Part shown: piece after piece, positions 49,530 through 57,150 of the stretch
How positions within the stretch are numbered: the stretch's first letter is position 1
Layout: the number at the start of each line of letters is the position of its first letter
Origin: JACVRW01 sp963811055
GTDB taxonomy: Bacteria; Actinomycetota; Thermoleophilia; Solirubrobacterales; Thermoleophilaceae
Assembly: GCA_963811055.1 (NCBI GenBank)
Contig: CAWEPQ010000019.1
Location: 124,001 to 188,000, forward strand
Direction of reading: 5' to 3'
DNA length: 64,000 nucleotides
Notes under the pieces: model-generated
What the model was told of the DNA's origin: nothing
Seen by the model: only the letters and a program-made list of their open reading frames with translations
Database searches by the model: none
Program-made: the position numbers and the translations under genes

Positions 49530-49826
49530 ATGCCAGAGCCCGCAGCCCTTCCCGAGCCCGAGCACGAAGCAGAGGTTCGGCCGCTTCCGGTGCTGGCCGA
49601 GCCGCGGCCGGTGCAGCGCGCCGCCGTGGTCACAGTGCCCGCCGCCATAGCGGCAGCCACAGGCGGCTTCCTGCTTGGTGTGGCCACCTTCGTGCTGGTC
49701 CGCATCCTCCGCCGCCCGCGGTCGAGCGTACGGGTAGCCCGTGCACGCACGCGCGGCGGCAAGAAGGTGGACGTGGCCGCCACCCGCTCGTTCCTCGTGG
49801 ACGTGCACCTCCTCAAGGACCGGTAG
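49530..49826 (+). CDS. Small single-pass membrane protein
   Basis: A 98-residue protein. A Pro/Glu-rich N-terminus (MPEPAALPEPEHEAEVRPLP) is followed by one hydrophobic helix (AAIAAATGGFLLGVATFVLV) and a basic C-terminus (RILRRPRSSVRVARARTRGGK). The charge pattern suggests that the C-terminus is cytoplasmic. No family is recognised. Confidence 0.6.
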   Translation: MPEPAALPEPEHEAEVRPLPVLAEPRPVQRAAVVTVPAAIAAATGGFLLGVATFVLVRILRRPRSSVRVARARTRGGKKVDVAATRSFLVDVHLLKDR

Positions 49827-49891
49827 CCGCGGCGGCGACGGAGGCAGCGGTCGTCGTCGAGCGCGACGTCCTGCCCGTCGGCCTCTACCGC

Positions 49892-50692
49892 ATGCCTCAT
49901 CCGGGCCGCGACGGGGTGCTCCTGCGCCGGGGAGCGGTGCTCGAGCGGCTGCTCCACGTGGGCGGCGAGCCGGTGATCACGCGTGCGTGGCCGGCCGGCA
50001 GGCACCTGAGGCTGCGCGCCGAGGCACGCTCGCGCGACGGTGCGCTCGGCGCGATCGGGCGCATGCGCTTCGCGCTCGGCACCGATCACGACCTGTCCGA
50101 GTTCCACCGCCGCTTCCGGCGCGACCCGCTGGTCGGGCCCGTGATCCGCGCCAAGCCATGGCTGCGGCCGCGGCGGCGCCCCGAGCCGTTCGAGGCGCTC
50201 GTGTGGGCGATCTCGGAGCAGCTGATCGAGTCCGGGCGGGCGGCGGCGATCCAGCGCCGGCTGGTCTGGCGCCACGGGCGCCCGAGCGACTGCGGCACTC
50301 TGCGCGCGCCGCCCTCGCCGGAGTGCCTCGGCGGGCGCTCGCCGGCCGAGCTGGAGGCGTGCGGGCTGGCCGGCAAGCGCGCCCTGGCCACGATCCGGGC
50401 GGCCCGCGAGGTGGCCGCCGGCCGGGTGGACCTGGCGGCGCACGAGCCGGCCTGGCGGCGCCTGCTCAAGATCCCGAACATCGGCGCCTGGACGGTGGAG
50501 TCGCTGGCGTTCCACGGGCAGGGCCGTGACGACCAGCTTCCCGCCGGTGACCTCGCCTACGTGAAGCTCGTCGGGGTGCTGGCCCGCCTGGGCCGGCGCG
50601 CGACCGTGGACGAGGTGCGCGAGTTCTTCGCTCCCTATGAGGAGTACGCGGCGCTGGCGGGGATGTACGCCCTGCACGCACGGGTGGGATAG
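49892..50692 (+). CDS. AlkA-like DNA glycosylase (second copy)
   Basis: A 266-residue HhH-GPD glycosylase for alkylated bases. It has ALVWAISEQLIESGRAAAIQRRL, the hairpin element IPNIGAWTVESLAFHG, and DQLPAGDLAYVKLVG with the catalytic Asp in GDLA. Unlike the gene at 2684 it has an AlkA N-terminal domain. ATG 49892 is the first conventional start, but the open frame upstream reads VVVERDVLPVGLYR and fits the same domain. The true start may therefore be a rare codon such as CTG 49871. Confidence 0.82.
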   Translation: MPHPGRDGVLLRRGAVLERLLHVGGEPVITRAWPAGRHLRLRAEARSRDGALGAIGRMRFALGTDHDLSEFHRRFRRDPLVGPVIRAKPWLRPRRRPEPFEALVWAISEQLIESGRAAAIQRRLVWRHGRPSDCGTLRAPPSPECLGGRSPAELEACGLAGKRALATIRAAREVAAGRVDLAAHEPAWRRLLKIPNIGAWTVESLAFHGQGRDDQLPAGDLAYVKLVGVLARLGRRATVDEVREFFAPYEEYAALAGMYALHARVG

Positions 50693-50703
50693 CCACCGAT
50701 GGG

Positions 50704-50709
50704 TACCTT
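50704..50709 (+). promoter_or_regulatory. -10 hexamer TACCTT, leaderless start for msrB
   Basis: TACCTT ends 6 nt before the msrB ATG, and the adjacent TTTAGG offers no Shine-Dalgarno. A leaderless mRNA is predicted. Confidence 0.5.
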
Positions 50710-50715
50710 TAGGGC

Positions 50716-51111
50716 ATGACCGAGAAGATCGAGAAGAGCGACGCGCAGTGGCGTGAGGAGCTCGCACCCGAGCGCTACCAGGTGCTGCGGGAGAAGGGCA
50801 CCGAGCCGCCGTTCAGCGGCGCCTACACCTACTCCAAGTCCGACGGCGTCTACCGCTGTGGGGCGTGCGGCGCCGAGCTGTTCAGCTCGGACACCAAGTT
50901 CGACTCCGGCACCGGCTGGCCGAGCTTCACCGAGCCGGCGGTGGCCGAGGCCGTGGAGCTCCACGAGGACCGCAGCGCGGGCATGGTGCGCACCGAGGTC
51001 ACGTGTGCCCGCTGCGGCGGCCACCTGGGACACGTCTTCCCGGACGGCCCCGGGCCCACGGGCGAGCGCTACTGCATCAACTCGCTCGCGCTCGATCTCG
51101 AAGAGCGCTAG
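50716..51111 (+). CDS. msrB: Peptide-methionine (R)-S-oxide reductase
   Basis: A 131-residue MsrB that repairs methionine-R-sulfoxide in proteins. The structural zinc is held by Cys48/Cys51 (YRCGACG) and Cys97/Cys100 (VTCARCGG). The catalytic Cys120 is in RYCINSLAL, and FDSGTGWPSF and HLGHVFPDGP are family signatures. The resolving Cys of some members (near 63) is absent (KFDSG), so reduction probably uses thioredoxin through another route. The stop shares CTAG with convergent thiY. Confidence 0.96.
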   Translation: MTEKIEKSDAQWREELAPERYQVLREKGTEPPFSGAYTYSKSDGVYRCGACGAELFSSDTKFDSGTGWPSFTEPAVAEAVELHEDRSAGMVRTEVTCARCGGHLGHVFPDGPGPTGERYCINSLALDLEER

Positions 51112-52109
51112 AGCCCGGCTCCCGGCAGCAGCTCGTTTGTGAACGCCCCGCGCGTGTCGGGCGGGCCTTCCAGCAGCCGGTTGTCGTCCATCCACGCCCC
51201 GAACGCGTCCCACTGCTCGGGGTCCTGCCAGGCGAACGGCTTACCGCGCGGCGGGGAGAACAGCGGGAGGGTGGCCTTCAGCGCCGCGCGCTGGAGGGCC
51301 GGGTCGAGGTCGCGGTTGGCCTCGAGCAGGCCGTCGAGCGCGCCGTCCGGGTCCTCGGACAGGTCGCGCACACCGCGTGAGAGCGCGCCGATGAATGCTC
51401 GGATCGTGCCGCCGTCGCGGTCCAGGGCGTCGGCGTTGGCCACCAGCACCAGCTCGTTGTAGGTGGGCACGCCGGCATCGTCCACGCGGATGATCCGGGG
51501 CTTGCGCCCGCGCTGCTTCAGGTCCACGCCCTCGTAGTTCCAGAACGCCCCGAGGGTGGCGTCCACCCGGCCCGTGAGCAGCGCCGGCACGAGCGAGAAG
51601 CCGACGTTGCGCTCCTTCACGCTGGACGGGGTGACCCCCGCCTCGAGCAGGATCGTGCGCAGGTAGGCGGACTGGTAGTCGATCCCCGCGGTGCCCACCG
51701 TCTTCCCCTTGAGGTCCGCCGGCTCGCGGATCTTGGCGGCCGGCAGCGAGATGATCGAGGTGAGCGGCCGCTGCACCAGGGCACCCACCGACACCACGTT
51801 CAGCCCCTTGTCGCGGGCGCGCAGCACCTCCGGCTCGTAGGAGATGGCCAGGTCCACGCGGCCCGCCGCCAGCTGCTTGAGCGGTGCGGCGGGGTCGGGC
51901 GGCTGACGGATCTCCACGTCGATGCCCGCCTCCTCGAAATGCCCCGCCGCCTCGGCGGCGTAGATCGGCGCGTGATCGGCGTTCGGGAAGTAGTCGAGCA
52001 TCAGCTCGACGTGCTTCGAGCCCTCCGGGCGGAGCACGTCCTCCTTCTCCCCGCAGCCGGAGGCCACGAGCGCGCAGAGGGCGATCAGCAGCAGCGGCAG
52101 ACGGCTCAA
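51108..52109 (-). CDS. thiY: Thiamine-precursor ABC transporter, substrate-binding lipoprotein (ThiY/NMT1-like)
   Basis: A 333-residue lipoprotein: signal peptide with lipobox ASGC (LVASGCGEKEDV), then an NMT1/THI5-like domain with VELMLDYFPNADHAPIYAAEAAGHFEEAGIDVEI, DLAISYEPEVL and GTAGIDYQSAYLRTILLEAG. This family binds 4-amino-5-hydroxymethyl-2-methylpyrimidine or its formylamino precursor. It is the last gene of a three-gene operon behind a TPP riboswitch, which makes pyrimidine-moiety uptake likely. The start is TTG 52109 in a TTGA overlap with the permease stop. Confidence 0.9.
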   Translation of the reverse strand: MSRLPLLLIALCALVASGCGEKEDVLRPEGSKHVELMLDYFPNADHAPIYAAEAAGHFEEAGIDVEIRQPPDPAAPLKQLAAGRVDLAISYEPEVLRARDKGLNVVSVGALVQRPLTSIISLPAAKIREPADLKGKTVGTAGIDYQSAYLRTILLEAGVTPSSVKERNVGFSLVPALLTGRVDATLGAFWNYEGVDLKQRGRKPRIIRVDDAGVPTYNELVLVANADALDRDGGTIRAFIGALSRGVRDLSEDPDGALDGLLEANRDLDPALQRAALKATLPLFSPPRGKPFAWQDPEQWDAFGAWMDDNRLLEGPPDTRGAFTNELLPGAGL

Positions 52110-52868
52110 GCGTTCGCTTCCTCTCGGTTCCAGGGACACAGCAGGCGATCGGCGAGGGTCACGAGCGCGAACAGCGCCACCGCCATCAGGGTCAGCAGCA
52201 CGATGCCCGCGTAGGCCCTCGGCGTCTGGAGCTGATTGTTCGCGAGCAGCACCAGCCGGCCGAGACCCTCGTCGGCGCCGGCCCATTCGCCGAACACCGC
52301 GCCGATGACCGACACGGTAGCGGCCACCCGCAGGCCGGTGAAGAACGACGGGAGCGCCGCCGGCAGCTCGACCTTGCGCAGCGTCTGTAGGCGCGAGGCG
52401 CCCAGGCTTCGCATCAGCTTGAGCAACTCGGCGGGTGCCGAGCGCAGGCCGTCGAGCACGCTCACGGTGATCGGGAAGAAGCAGATCAGCGCCACGATCG
52501 CGACCTTAGGCCCCATGCCGTAGTCGAAGGCGAGCACGAACAGCGGGGCGAGCACGACGATCGGGATCGCCTGCGAGCCCACCAGCAGCGGGTAGGCGGC
52601 GTCGCGCAGCGGGCGGTGGAGGTGCATCACCACAGCCAGCACCACGCCGGCAACCACCGACGCTGCGAGTCCCGAGCAGCACCTCAACGAGCGTCACCCG
52701 GGCGTTGTCGATCAGGAGCGACCAGTCGTCGCCGAGCGCCGTAACGGTCTCCGCGGGCGAGGCCAGCGTCAGGTCGTCGACGGAGTCGAGCGTGGCCACC
52801 CCCTGCCAGACGGCCACGAAGCCGGCCAGCAGGACCGCCGCCAGCAGCACCCGGCCGGCGGCGCTCAT
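52106..52868 (-). pseudogene. thiX: Thiamine-precursor ABC permease ThiX, split by a single-base frameshift
   Basis: The N-terminal part, from ATG 52868, reads MSAAGRVLLAAVLLAGFVAV to NARVTLVEVLLG and then runs out of frame. The rest, LAASVVAGVVLAVVMHLHRP onward with the EAA-loop LLKLMRSLGASRLQTLRKVELPAALPSFF, is in another frame. Ignoring the T at 52670 (an extra A in the coding strand) joins them exactly into a 253-residue permease, the normal length. ATP-binding and substrate-binding partners are intact. It is either a real loss-of-function mutation or a sequencing error. Confidence 0.88.
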
Positions 52869-53674
52869 GGCCTCGCCTCGAGGGCGTCGAGCGCACTGCG
52901 CACCAGCCGCACGAACTCGGGGTCGGCCAGCGCCTCACGGCGGGTGCGTGGGCGCGGAAGCGTCACTTCGAGCTGCGCCACCACTCGCCCCGGGCGCGGC
53001 GAGAGCACGGCCACCCGGTCGGCCAGCAGGATGGCCTCCTCCACGTCGTGGGTCACGAGCAGCACCGTACGCGGCTCGGCCGCCAGCGCCCCGGCCAGCC
53101 ATTCCTGCATCGCCGAGCGCGTGATCGAGTCGAGCGCGCCGAAGGGCTCGTCCAGGAGCAGCACCGGACGTCCTGCGAGGAGCGTGCGCAGGAAGGCCAC
53201 CCGCTGGCGCATCCCGCCCGACAGCGCCGCCGGCCGGGCGTGCTCGAACTCCGCGAGCCCGAAGCGCTCGAACAGCGGCGCCGCGCGACGGCGCGCCTCC
53301 GCCTTGGCCAAGCCCTGGCACTCGAGGGCGAGCGCCGCGTTGCCGAGCGCGTCGCGCCAGGGGAGCAGCAGGTCGCGTTGAGGCATGTATGCGGACGCCG
53401 CCAGGCGCTCGGTCTCCGCTGTGGCGCCCATGACGCTCACCTCGCCGGCGTCCGGCTCCTGGAGGCCCGCCACCAGCTCGAGCAGCGTGGACTTGCCGCA
53501 CCCGGAGGGCCCCACCACCGCCACAAGCTCGCCGGCGGCGACCTGCAGGTCGAGCCCGTCGAGCGCTACGACGGGGGTACGGCGCCCGTAGCGGCGCGTG
53601 ACGCCGCTCAGCGAGATCCCGGTGCTCTGAAATGGACGAGGCTCCTGTACAGGAGCCTCGGTCTCGACCTGCAT
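52865..53674 (-). CDS. thiZ: Thiamine-precursor ABC transporter ATPase (ThiZ)
   Basis: A 269-residue ABC ATPase of the nitrate/taurine/ThiZ group. It has Walker A VGPSGCGKST, Q-loop MPQRDLLLPWR, signature LSGGMRQRVAFLRTLL, Walker B VLLLDEPFGALD and switch LVTHDVEEA. ATG 53674 has GGAGGG 5 nt upstream. The ATG at 53692 lies inside the conserved 3' part of the TPP riboswitch and is not a start. The permease gene begins in the ATGA overlap. It is the first gene after the riboswitch. Confidence 0.93.
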   Translation of the reverse strand: MQVETEAPVQEPRPFQSTGISLSGVTRRYGRRTPVVALDGLDLQVAAGELVAVVGPSGCGKSTLLELVAGLQEPDAGEVSVMGATAETERLAASAYMPQRDLLLPWRDALGNAALALECQGLAKAEARRRAAPLFERFGLAEFEHARPAALSGGMRQRVAFLRTLLAGRPVLLLDEPFGALDSITRSAMQEWLAGALAAEPRTVLLVTHDVEEAILLADRVAVLSPRPGRVVAQLEVTLPRPRTRREALADPEFVRLVRSALDALEARP

Positions 53675-53676
53675 AG

Positions 53677-53805
53677 CTCCCTCCGCGGGCATTACCCCAC
53701 AGGTTCGAAGGGTCAGCGCCGATTGAGCGGAAGCAGCCGGCTTGGCGGCTGCGCACCGATGTTCTCCGGGGCGCTATCTCAGCCCGCCTACCGCGAGCCC
53801 CCCTG
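53677..53805 (-). promoter_or_regulatory. TPP riboswitch (THI element)
   Basis: On the minus strand the element reads GGGGGCTC near its 5' end, then GGCGGGCTGAGA (CTGAGA at 53777-53782). It continues with GACCCTTCGAACCTGT (53699-53714 region) and GGTAATGCCCGCGGAGGG (53679-53696), which are the thi-box landmarks in order. The GGAGGG that serves thiZ lies in its 3' end, so TPP binding would block translation. The optional P3 stem contains a 33-nt palindromic repeat (53727-53759). It controls the thiZXY operon. Confidence 0.95.
53727..53759 (-). repeat. Palindromic repeat copy C inside the TPP riboswitch
   Basis: On the minus strand this 33-nt segment matches copy B (60283-60316) at about 31 positions: TCGGTGCGCAGCCG, loop, CCGGCTGCTTCCGC. 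It forms a GCAGCCG/CGGCTGC stem exactly where the variable P3 extension of the riboswitch lies. Confidence 0.65.
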
Positions 53806-53822
53806 TGTGTGAATGACGCAGT

Positions 53823-55253
53823 CTACGACGTGGCGCGCAGGTCGGCCAGGTCGTTCACGAACGCCTCGAGCTGCTTGGTGGTCCAGCACTCGTAGACGCC
53901 GGTACAGAAGGGCTCGTACACCGACATGACCGAGTCGCCGTAGTTCCAGTAGAGCTTCGGCTCGGGGTTGATCCAGAGCGTGCGCCCGGCCGCAGCCGCC
54001 ACCCGCCCGAAGGCGGCGGCGTGGGGCTCGCGCCCGTTCGTGCGGGCGTCGCCCAGCACGATCACCGTGGAGCGGGGGTCGAGGTCGTCCACCACGCTGT
54101 CGAGGAACTCGAGCCAGACGCGGCCGTAGTCGGTGTAGCCGGACACGTCTGCCACGCCGGCGTCGGTGGCGATCCTCCGCGACACGGCCGCGAACGAGCG
54201 CTCGCGCTCGAACACGTCGGTCACCTCCGAGATCCGCTCGACGAACACGAACGAGCGCAGCTTGCGGAACTGGTCGTGAAGGGCGTGCAGCACTGACAGG
54301 AAGAACACGCTGGCGCTGGTCACGCTGGTGGAGACGTCGCAGAGCACGTACAGCTCCGGGCGCTTGGGGCGGCGCGGGCGGTACTTGAGGTCGAGGGGCA
54401 CGCCACCGGTCTGCAGGGAGGCGCGCAGCGTGCGGCGCACGTCCACCTGCCAGCTGCGCCGGCGGCCGCGGTGCTCGCGCCCCTGCGAGGCCAGCCGGCG
54501 CTTGAGCTGCGCCACCACCTTGTGCACCTGGCTCAGGTCCTGCGCCGGGTTGGACGGCAGCGCGCGGTCCAGCTCCCGCAGCGGCCGGGCGGGCGGCAGG
54601 GCCCGGGTGCGCTCGATCAGCAACCGCTCGAGCTCGCGGCGCACGTGCTGCTCGAACTGCTGGAGGCTCTCGCGCGGCACGGAGTCGGGGTCGGGCAGCT
54701 GGGTGCCGGCCGGCTGCTGGCGCTCGCCGCGCAGCCCGAGGCTGCGCCTGATCCGCTGGACGTCCACCCCGATCACGCCGGAGCCCTCGCCCTGGCGCCC
54801 GAACGCCACGATCGCCAGCCGCGCCAGGTCGCGCATCTCGCCGTCCGCGCCGGCTCTGATCGCGTCGCGGATGCGCTCGCGGAGGTCCTCGAGGTCGATG
54901 CCCTCGCCGCCGGTGTAGCGCTCGTCGGTGAGACCCCGCTCCACGGCCTCGCGTTCCACGGCGCGGAAGAAGAAGCGGTCGAACAGCACGTCGAGCACGT
55001 GCCGGTCCTCCTGCGACTTGGCCAGCGTGGCCCCCAGCGCCTCGTGGAAGTCCTCCTGGGAAGTCCAGGCCACGGTGCCGAGCGCGTCGAAGGCGTCGAG
55101 CAGCTCGGAGGTGCCCACGGCCACGCCCTCGGCCCGCATCTCGTCGGCCAGCTCGAGCAGCCGGGCGGCCATGCCCGGCGGCCCCGCGCGTCCCGGCATG
55201 CCTCCGTAGAGGCCCGGGTTAGCCCGCTTGGCGGCGGGCTCCGAGGACTCCAT
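53823..55253 (-). CDS. VWA-domain protein, CoxE-like
   Basis: A 476-residue protein with an all-helical N-terminal part (ARLLELADEMRAEGVAVGTSELLDAFDAL) and a C-terminal von Willebrand A domain whose metal-site motif is CDVSTSVTS (DxSxS). GYTDYGRVWLEFL and STVIVLGDARTNG follow. CoxE-type proteins work with MoxR AAA+ ATPases in metal-cofactor insertion or protein remodelling, and the MoxR gene precedes it with an overlap. ATG 55253 gives a 35-bp overlap; ATG 55172 (MAARLLEL) is a possible shorter start. Confidence 0.87.
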   Translation of the reverse strand: MESSEPAAKRANPGLYGGMPGRAGPPGMAARLLELADEMRAEGVAVGTSELLDAFDALGTVAWTSQEDFHEALGATLAKSQEDRHVLDVLFDRFFFRAVEREAVERGLTDERYTGGEGIDLEDLRERIRDAIRAGADGEMRDLARLAIVAFGRQGEGSGVIGVDVQRIRRSLGLRGERQQPAGTQLPDPDSVPRESLQQFEQHVRRELERLLIERTRALPPARPLRELDRALPSNPAQDLSQVHKVVAQLKRRLASQGREHRGRRRSWQVDVRRTLRASLQTGGVPLDLKYRPRRPKRPELYVLCDVSTSVTSASVFFLSVLHALHDQFRKLRSFVFVERISEVTDVFERERSFAAVSRRIATDAGVADVSGYTDYGRVWLEFLDSVVDDLDPRSTVIVLGDARTNGREPHAAAFGRVAAAAGRTLWINPEPKLYWNYGDSVMSVYEPFCTGVYECWTTKQLEAFVNDLADLRATS

Positions 55254-56121
55254 CGCCCAGCTTCACGCCTACGCGCTCGGCCACCAGATCGAGGTCGGTG
55301 CGGTGCTTCACGATGATCGACATGGTGCGCTCGAGCACCGCCTGGTCGATGTCGTCGGCGCCCAGCAGGAGCAGAGCGCGCGCCCAGTCGATCGACTCGG
55401 CGATCGAGGGCGGCTTCTTGAGGTCGAGCGAGCGCACCATGTGGATGATCTCCACAAGCCGGCGCGCCATCTGCTCGTCGATGTCGGGCGCGTGGAGCCG
55501 GACGATCTCGAGCTCGCGGTCCACCGAGGGGTAGTCGAGCCAGAGGTAGAGGCAGCGCCGCTTGAGCGCCTCGGTGAGCTCGCGCGAGTTGTTGGAGGTG
55601 AGCAGCACCAGCGGCTGGGTGCGCGCCTCGACCACCCCGAGCTCCGGGATCGAGATCTGGAAGTCCGACAGCACCTCGAGCAGCATCGCCTCGAACTCCT
55701 GGTCGGTCTTGTCGATCTCGTCGATCAGCAGAACCACCGGCTTGTCTGCCGAGATGGCGTTGAGCAGCGGCCGGGCGAGCAGGAACTCCTCGCCGAAGAT
55801 GTCGTCCTTGACCTCCTGCCAGCCGGTGTCGGTGGCCTCGGTCTGGATCCGCAGGAGCTGCTTGCGGTAGTTCCACTCGTACAGAGCCTTGGCCTCGTCG
55901 AGGCCCTCGTAGCACTGGAGCCTGATCAGGTCGCGGCCCGTGGCGCGCGACAGGGCCTTGGCCAGCTCGGTCTTGCCCACCCCGGCGGGACCCTCCACGA
56001 GCACCGGCTTGCCGAGCTGCCCGGCGAGATATGCCACGAGCGCGGTGCGCTCGTCAGCCAGGTAGCCGGCCGCCGCGAGGCCGTCGCGTGTGGCTTCGAT
56101 CGTGTCGAGTTCGGCGCTCAT
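55219..56121 (-). CDS. MoxR-family AAA+ ATPase
   Basis: A 300-residue MoxR/RavA-type AAA+ ATPase. Walker A is LVEGPAGVGKTELAK, Walker B VVLLIDEIDK, sensor 1 VLLTSNNSREL, and the arginine-finger region LKRRCLYLWLDYP. I chose ATG 56121, which has a TATCCT hexamer 9 nt upstream. It overlaps the CoxE-like gene, its usual partner. No carbon-monoxide dehydrogenase or other clear client is encoded nearby, so the target of the pair is unknown. Confidence 0.92.
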   Translation of the reverse strand: MSAELDTIEATRDGLAAAGYLADERTALVAYLAGQLGKPVLVEGPAGVGKTELAKALSRATGRDLIRLQCYEGLDEAKALYEWNYRKQLLRIQTEATDTGWQEVKDDIFGEEFLLARPLLNAISADKPVVLLIDEIDKTDQEFEAMLLEVLSDFQISIPELGVVEARTQPLVLLTSNNSRELTEALKRRCLYLWLDYPSVDRELEIVRLHAPDIDEQMARRLVEIIHMVRSLDLKKPPSIAESIDWARALLLLGADDIDQAVLERTMSIIVKHRTDLDLVAERVGVKLGDGVLGARRQAG

Positions 56122-56130
56122 CCGTTGCGA

Positions 56131-56140
56131 AGGATACTTT
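56131..56140. promoter_or_regulatory. Overlapping divergent -10 hexamers
   Basis: TATCCT on the minus strand (56131-56136) lies 9 nt before the moxR ATG. TACTTT on the plus strand (56135-56140) lies 7 nt before TTG 56148. The two hexamers overlap by 2 bp, so the promoters probably exclude each other. Confidence 0.5.
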
Positions 56141-56147
56141 CGCTCTC

Positions 56148-56378
56148 TTGGCCGCACTGCTGCTCGTGATGTCCGACTTCCTCGATCCGCGCGGCGCGCC
56201 GGAGCAACGCGGCGACTTCCGGGTCTCCCCGACCTTCTTTCTGGCGCTCGTGGTGGGCGGTTTCGTGGTCGGCACCGTGGGCCACGTGATCAAGTCGCGG
56301 ACCCTGGTCGCGATCGGGATCGCGATGATCTTCCTGGCCACGATCTTCATCCCGATCGCGCTCGGGATCTCGCGCTAG
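56148..56378 (+). CDS. Small two-helix membrane protein
   Basis: A 76-residue protein from TTG 56148, with a hydrophobic start (LAALLLVMSDFLDPRGAP), a polar loop (EQRGDFRVSPT) and two membrane segments (FFLALVVGGFVVGTVGHVI and LVAIGIAMIFLATIFIPIALG). TTG is favoured by the -10 hexamer 7 nt upstream; ATG 56169 would give 69 residues. No family is recognised. Confidence 0.6.
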   Translation: MAALLLVMSDFLDPRGAPEQRGDFRVSPTFFLALVVGGFVVGTVGHVIKSRTLVAIGIAMIFLATIFIPIALGISR

Positions 56379-56422
56379 GCGCATGGGCGATCTGCGGGCA
56401 CGACTTCCCGCAGACGCGCCTT

Positions 56423-56451
56423 ACGTTGACCGTGAATAACACGGTCAACGT
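56423..56451. terminator. Perfect 12-bp hairpin between convergent genes
   Basis: ACGTTGACCGTG, loop AATAA, CACGGTCAACGT. It lies midway between the small membrane protein gene and the methyltransferase gene, so it can act as a bidirectional terminator. It is less GC-rich than the surroundings. Confidence 0.6.
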
Positions 56452-56498
56452 CAGTTTGGTCCGCTCCGGGCCACCGCCTCCGTACCCAGCCGGGGTAG

Positions 56499-57137
56499 CT
56501 ACGAGCGCGCGGCGAAGCCCAGGCCGTCGCCCACCGGCAGCACGCTTCCCAGCCAGCGCGACCCGGTGGTCAGCTCCAGGTTGAGAGCGCGCGCGGCGGC
56601 CAGCGAGCCGGCGCCCCACTGGGTGGACGCGTCCTCCGGCAGCGCCACCTCGCCGGACATCAGGAGGTTGTCCACCACGAGCAGCGCGCGCTCGCTCAGC
56701 AGCGGGTCGGCCAGCTCGATGTAGCGCGCGTACTCGCCCTTCGAGGCGTCCACGAAGAGGAGGTCGAACGGGCCCTCGAGGGTCGGGATCGTCTCAGTGG
56801 CGTCGCCCTCGATGAGCTCCACGCGGCCGGCCACCCCGGCGCGCTCGAGGAAATCGCGCGCCCGGGCGGCGCGCTCGGGGTCGCGCTCCAGCGTGACCAC
56901 GCGGCCCTGCTCGAGCGCCTCGGCCATGTGCAGCGTCGAGTACCCGATCGCGGTGCCCACCTCGAGCACCACCGGGTCGAGCGCGCGGCAGAGCGTGGCG
57001 AGGTAGCGGCCTGCTTCCCAGTGCACGATCGGCACGCCCTCGCTGTCGGCCAGCGCCTCCATCGCGGCCATCGTCTCCGAGCGCTCCGGCCTGAGCCCCT
57101 CGAGGTAGCGCTCCACCTGCTCGTCGAGGATCCTCAC
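56499..57137 (-). CDS. O-methyltransferase (COMT-like, class I SAM-dependent)
   Basis: A 212-residue O-methyltransferase of the metal-dependent caffeoyl-CoA-OMT-like family. VVLEVGTAIGYSTLHMAEAL binds SAM, LFVDASKGEYARYIELADPLL contains the metal-binding Asp region, and VVDNLLMSGEVA is the next conserved strand. GTG 57137 has a TAGCCT hexamer 7 nt upstream. The substrate is unknown. Confidence 0.9.
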   Translation of the reverse strand: MRILDEQVERYLEGLRPERSETMAAMEALADSEGVPIVHWEAGRYLATLCRALDPVVLEVGTAIGYSTLHMAEALEQGRVVTLERDPERAARARDFLERAGVAGRVELIEGDATETIPTLEGPFDLLFVDASKGEYARYIELADPLLSERALLVVDNLLMSGEVALPEDASTQWGAGSLAAARALNLELTTGSRWLGSVLPVGDGLGFAARS

Positions 57138-57144
57138 GCGGGAG

Positions 57145-57150
57145 AGGCTA
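57145..57150 (-). promoter_or_regulatory. -10 hexamer TAGCCT for the O-methyltransferase gene
   Basis: On the minus strand TAGCCT ends 7 nt before GTG 57137 and overlaps the stop codon of the upstream methyltransferase gene. A leaderless transcript is predicted. Confidence 0.45.

Noticed and set aside
53675..53692. ATG 53692 as the thiZ start
   Set aside because: It lies in the conserved TAATGCC segment of the TPP riboswitch; ATG 53674 has the Shine-Dalgarno.
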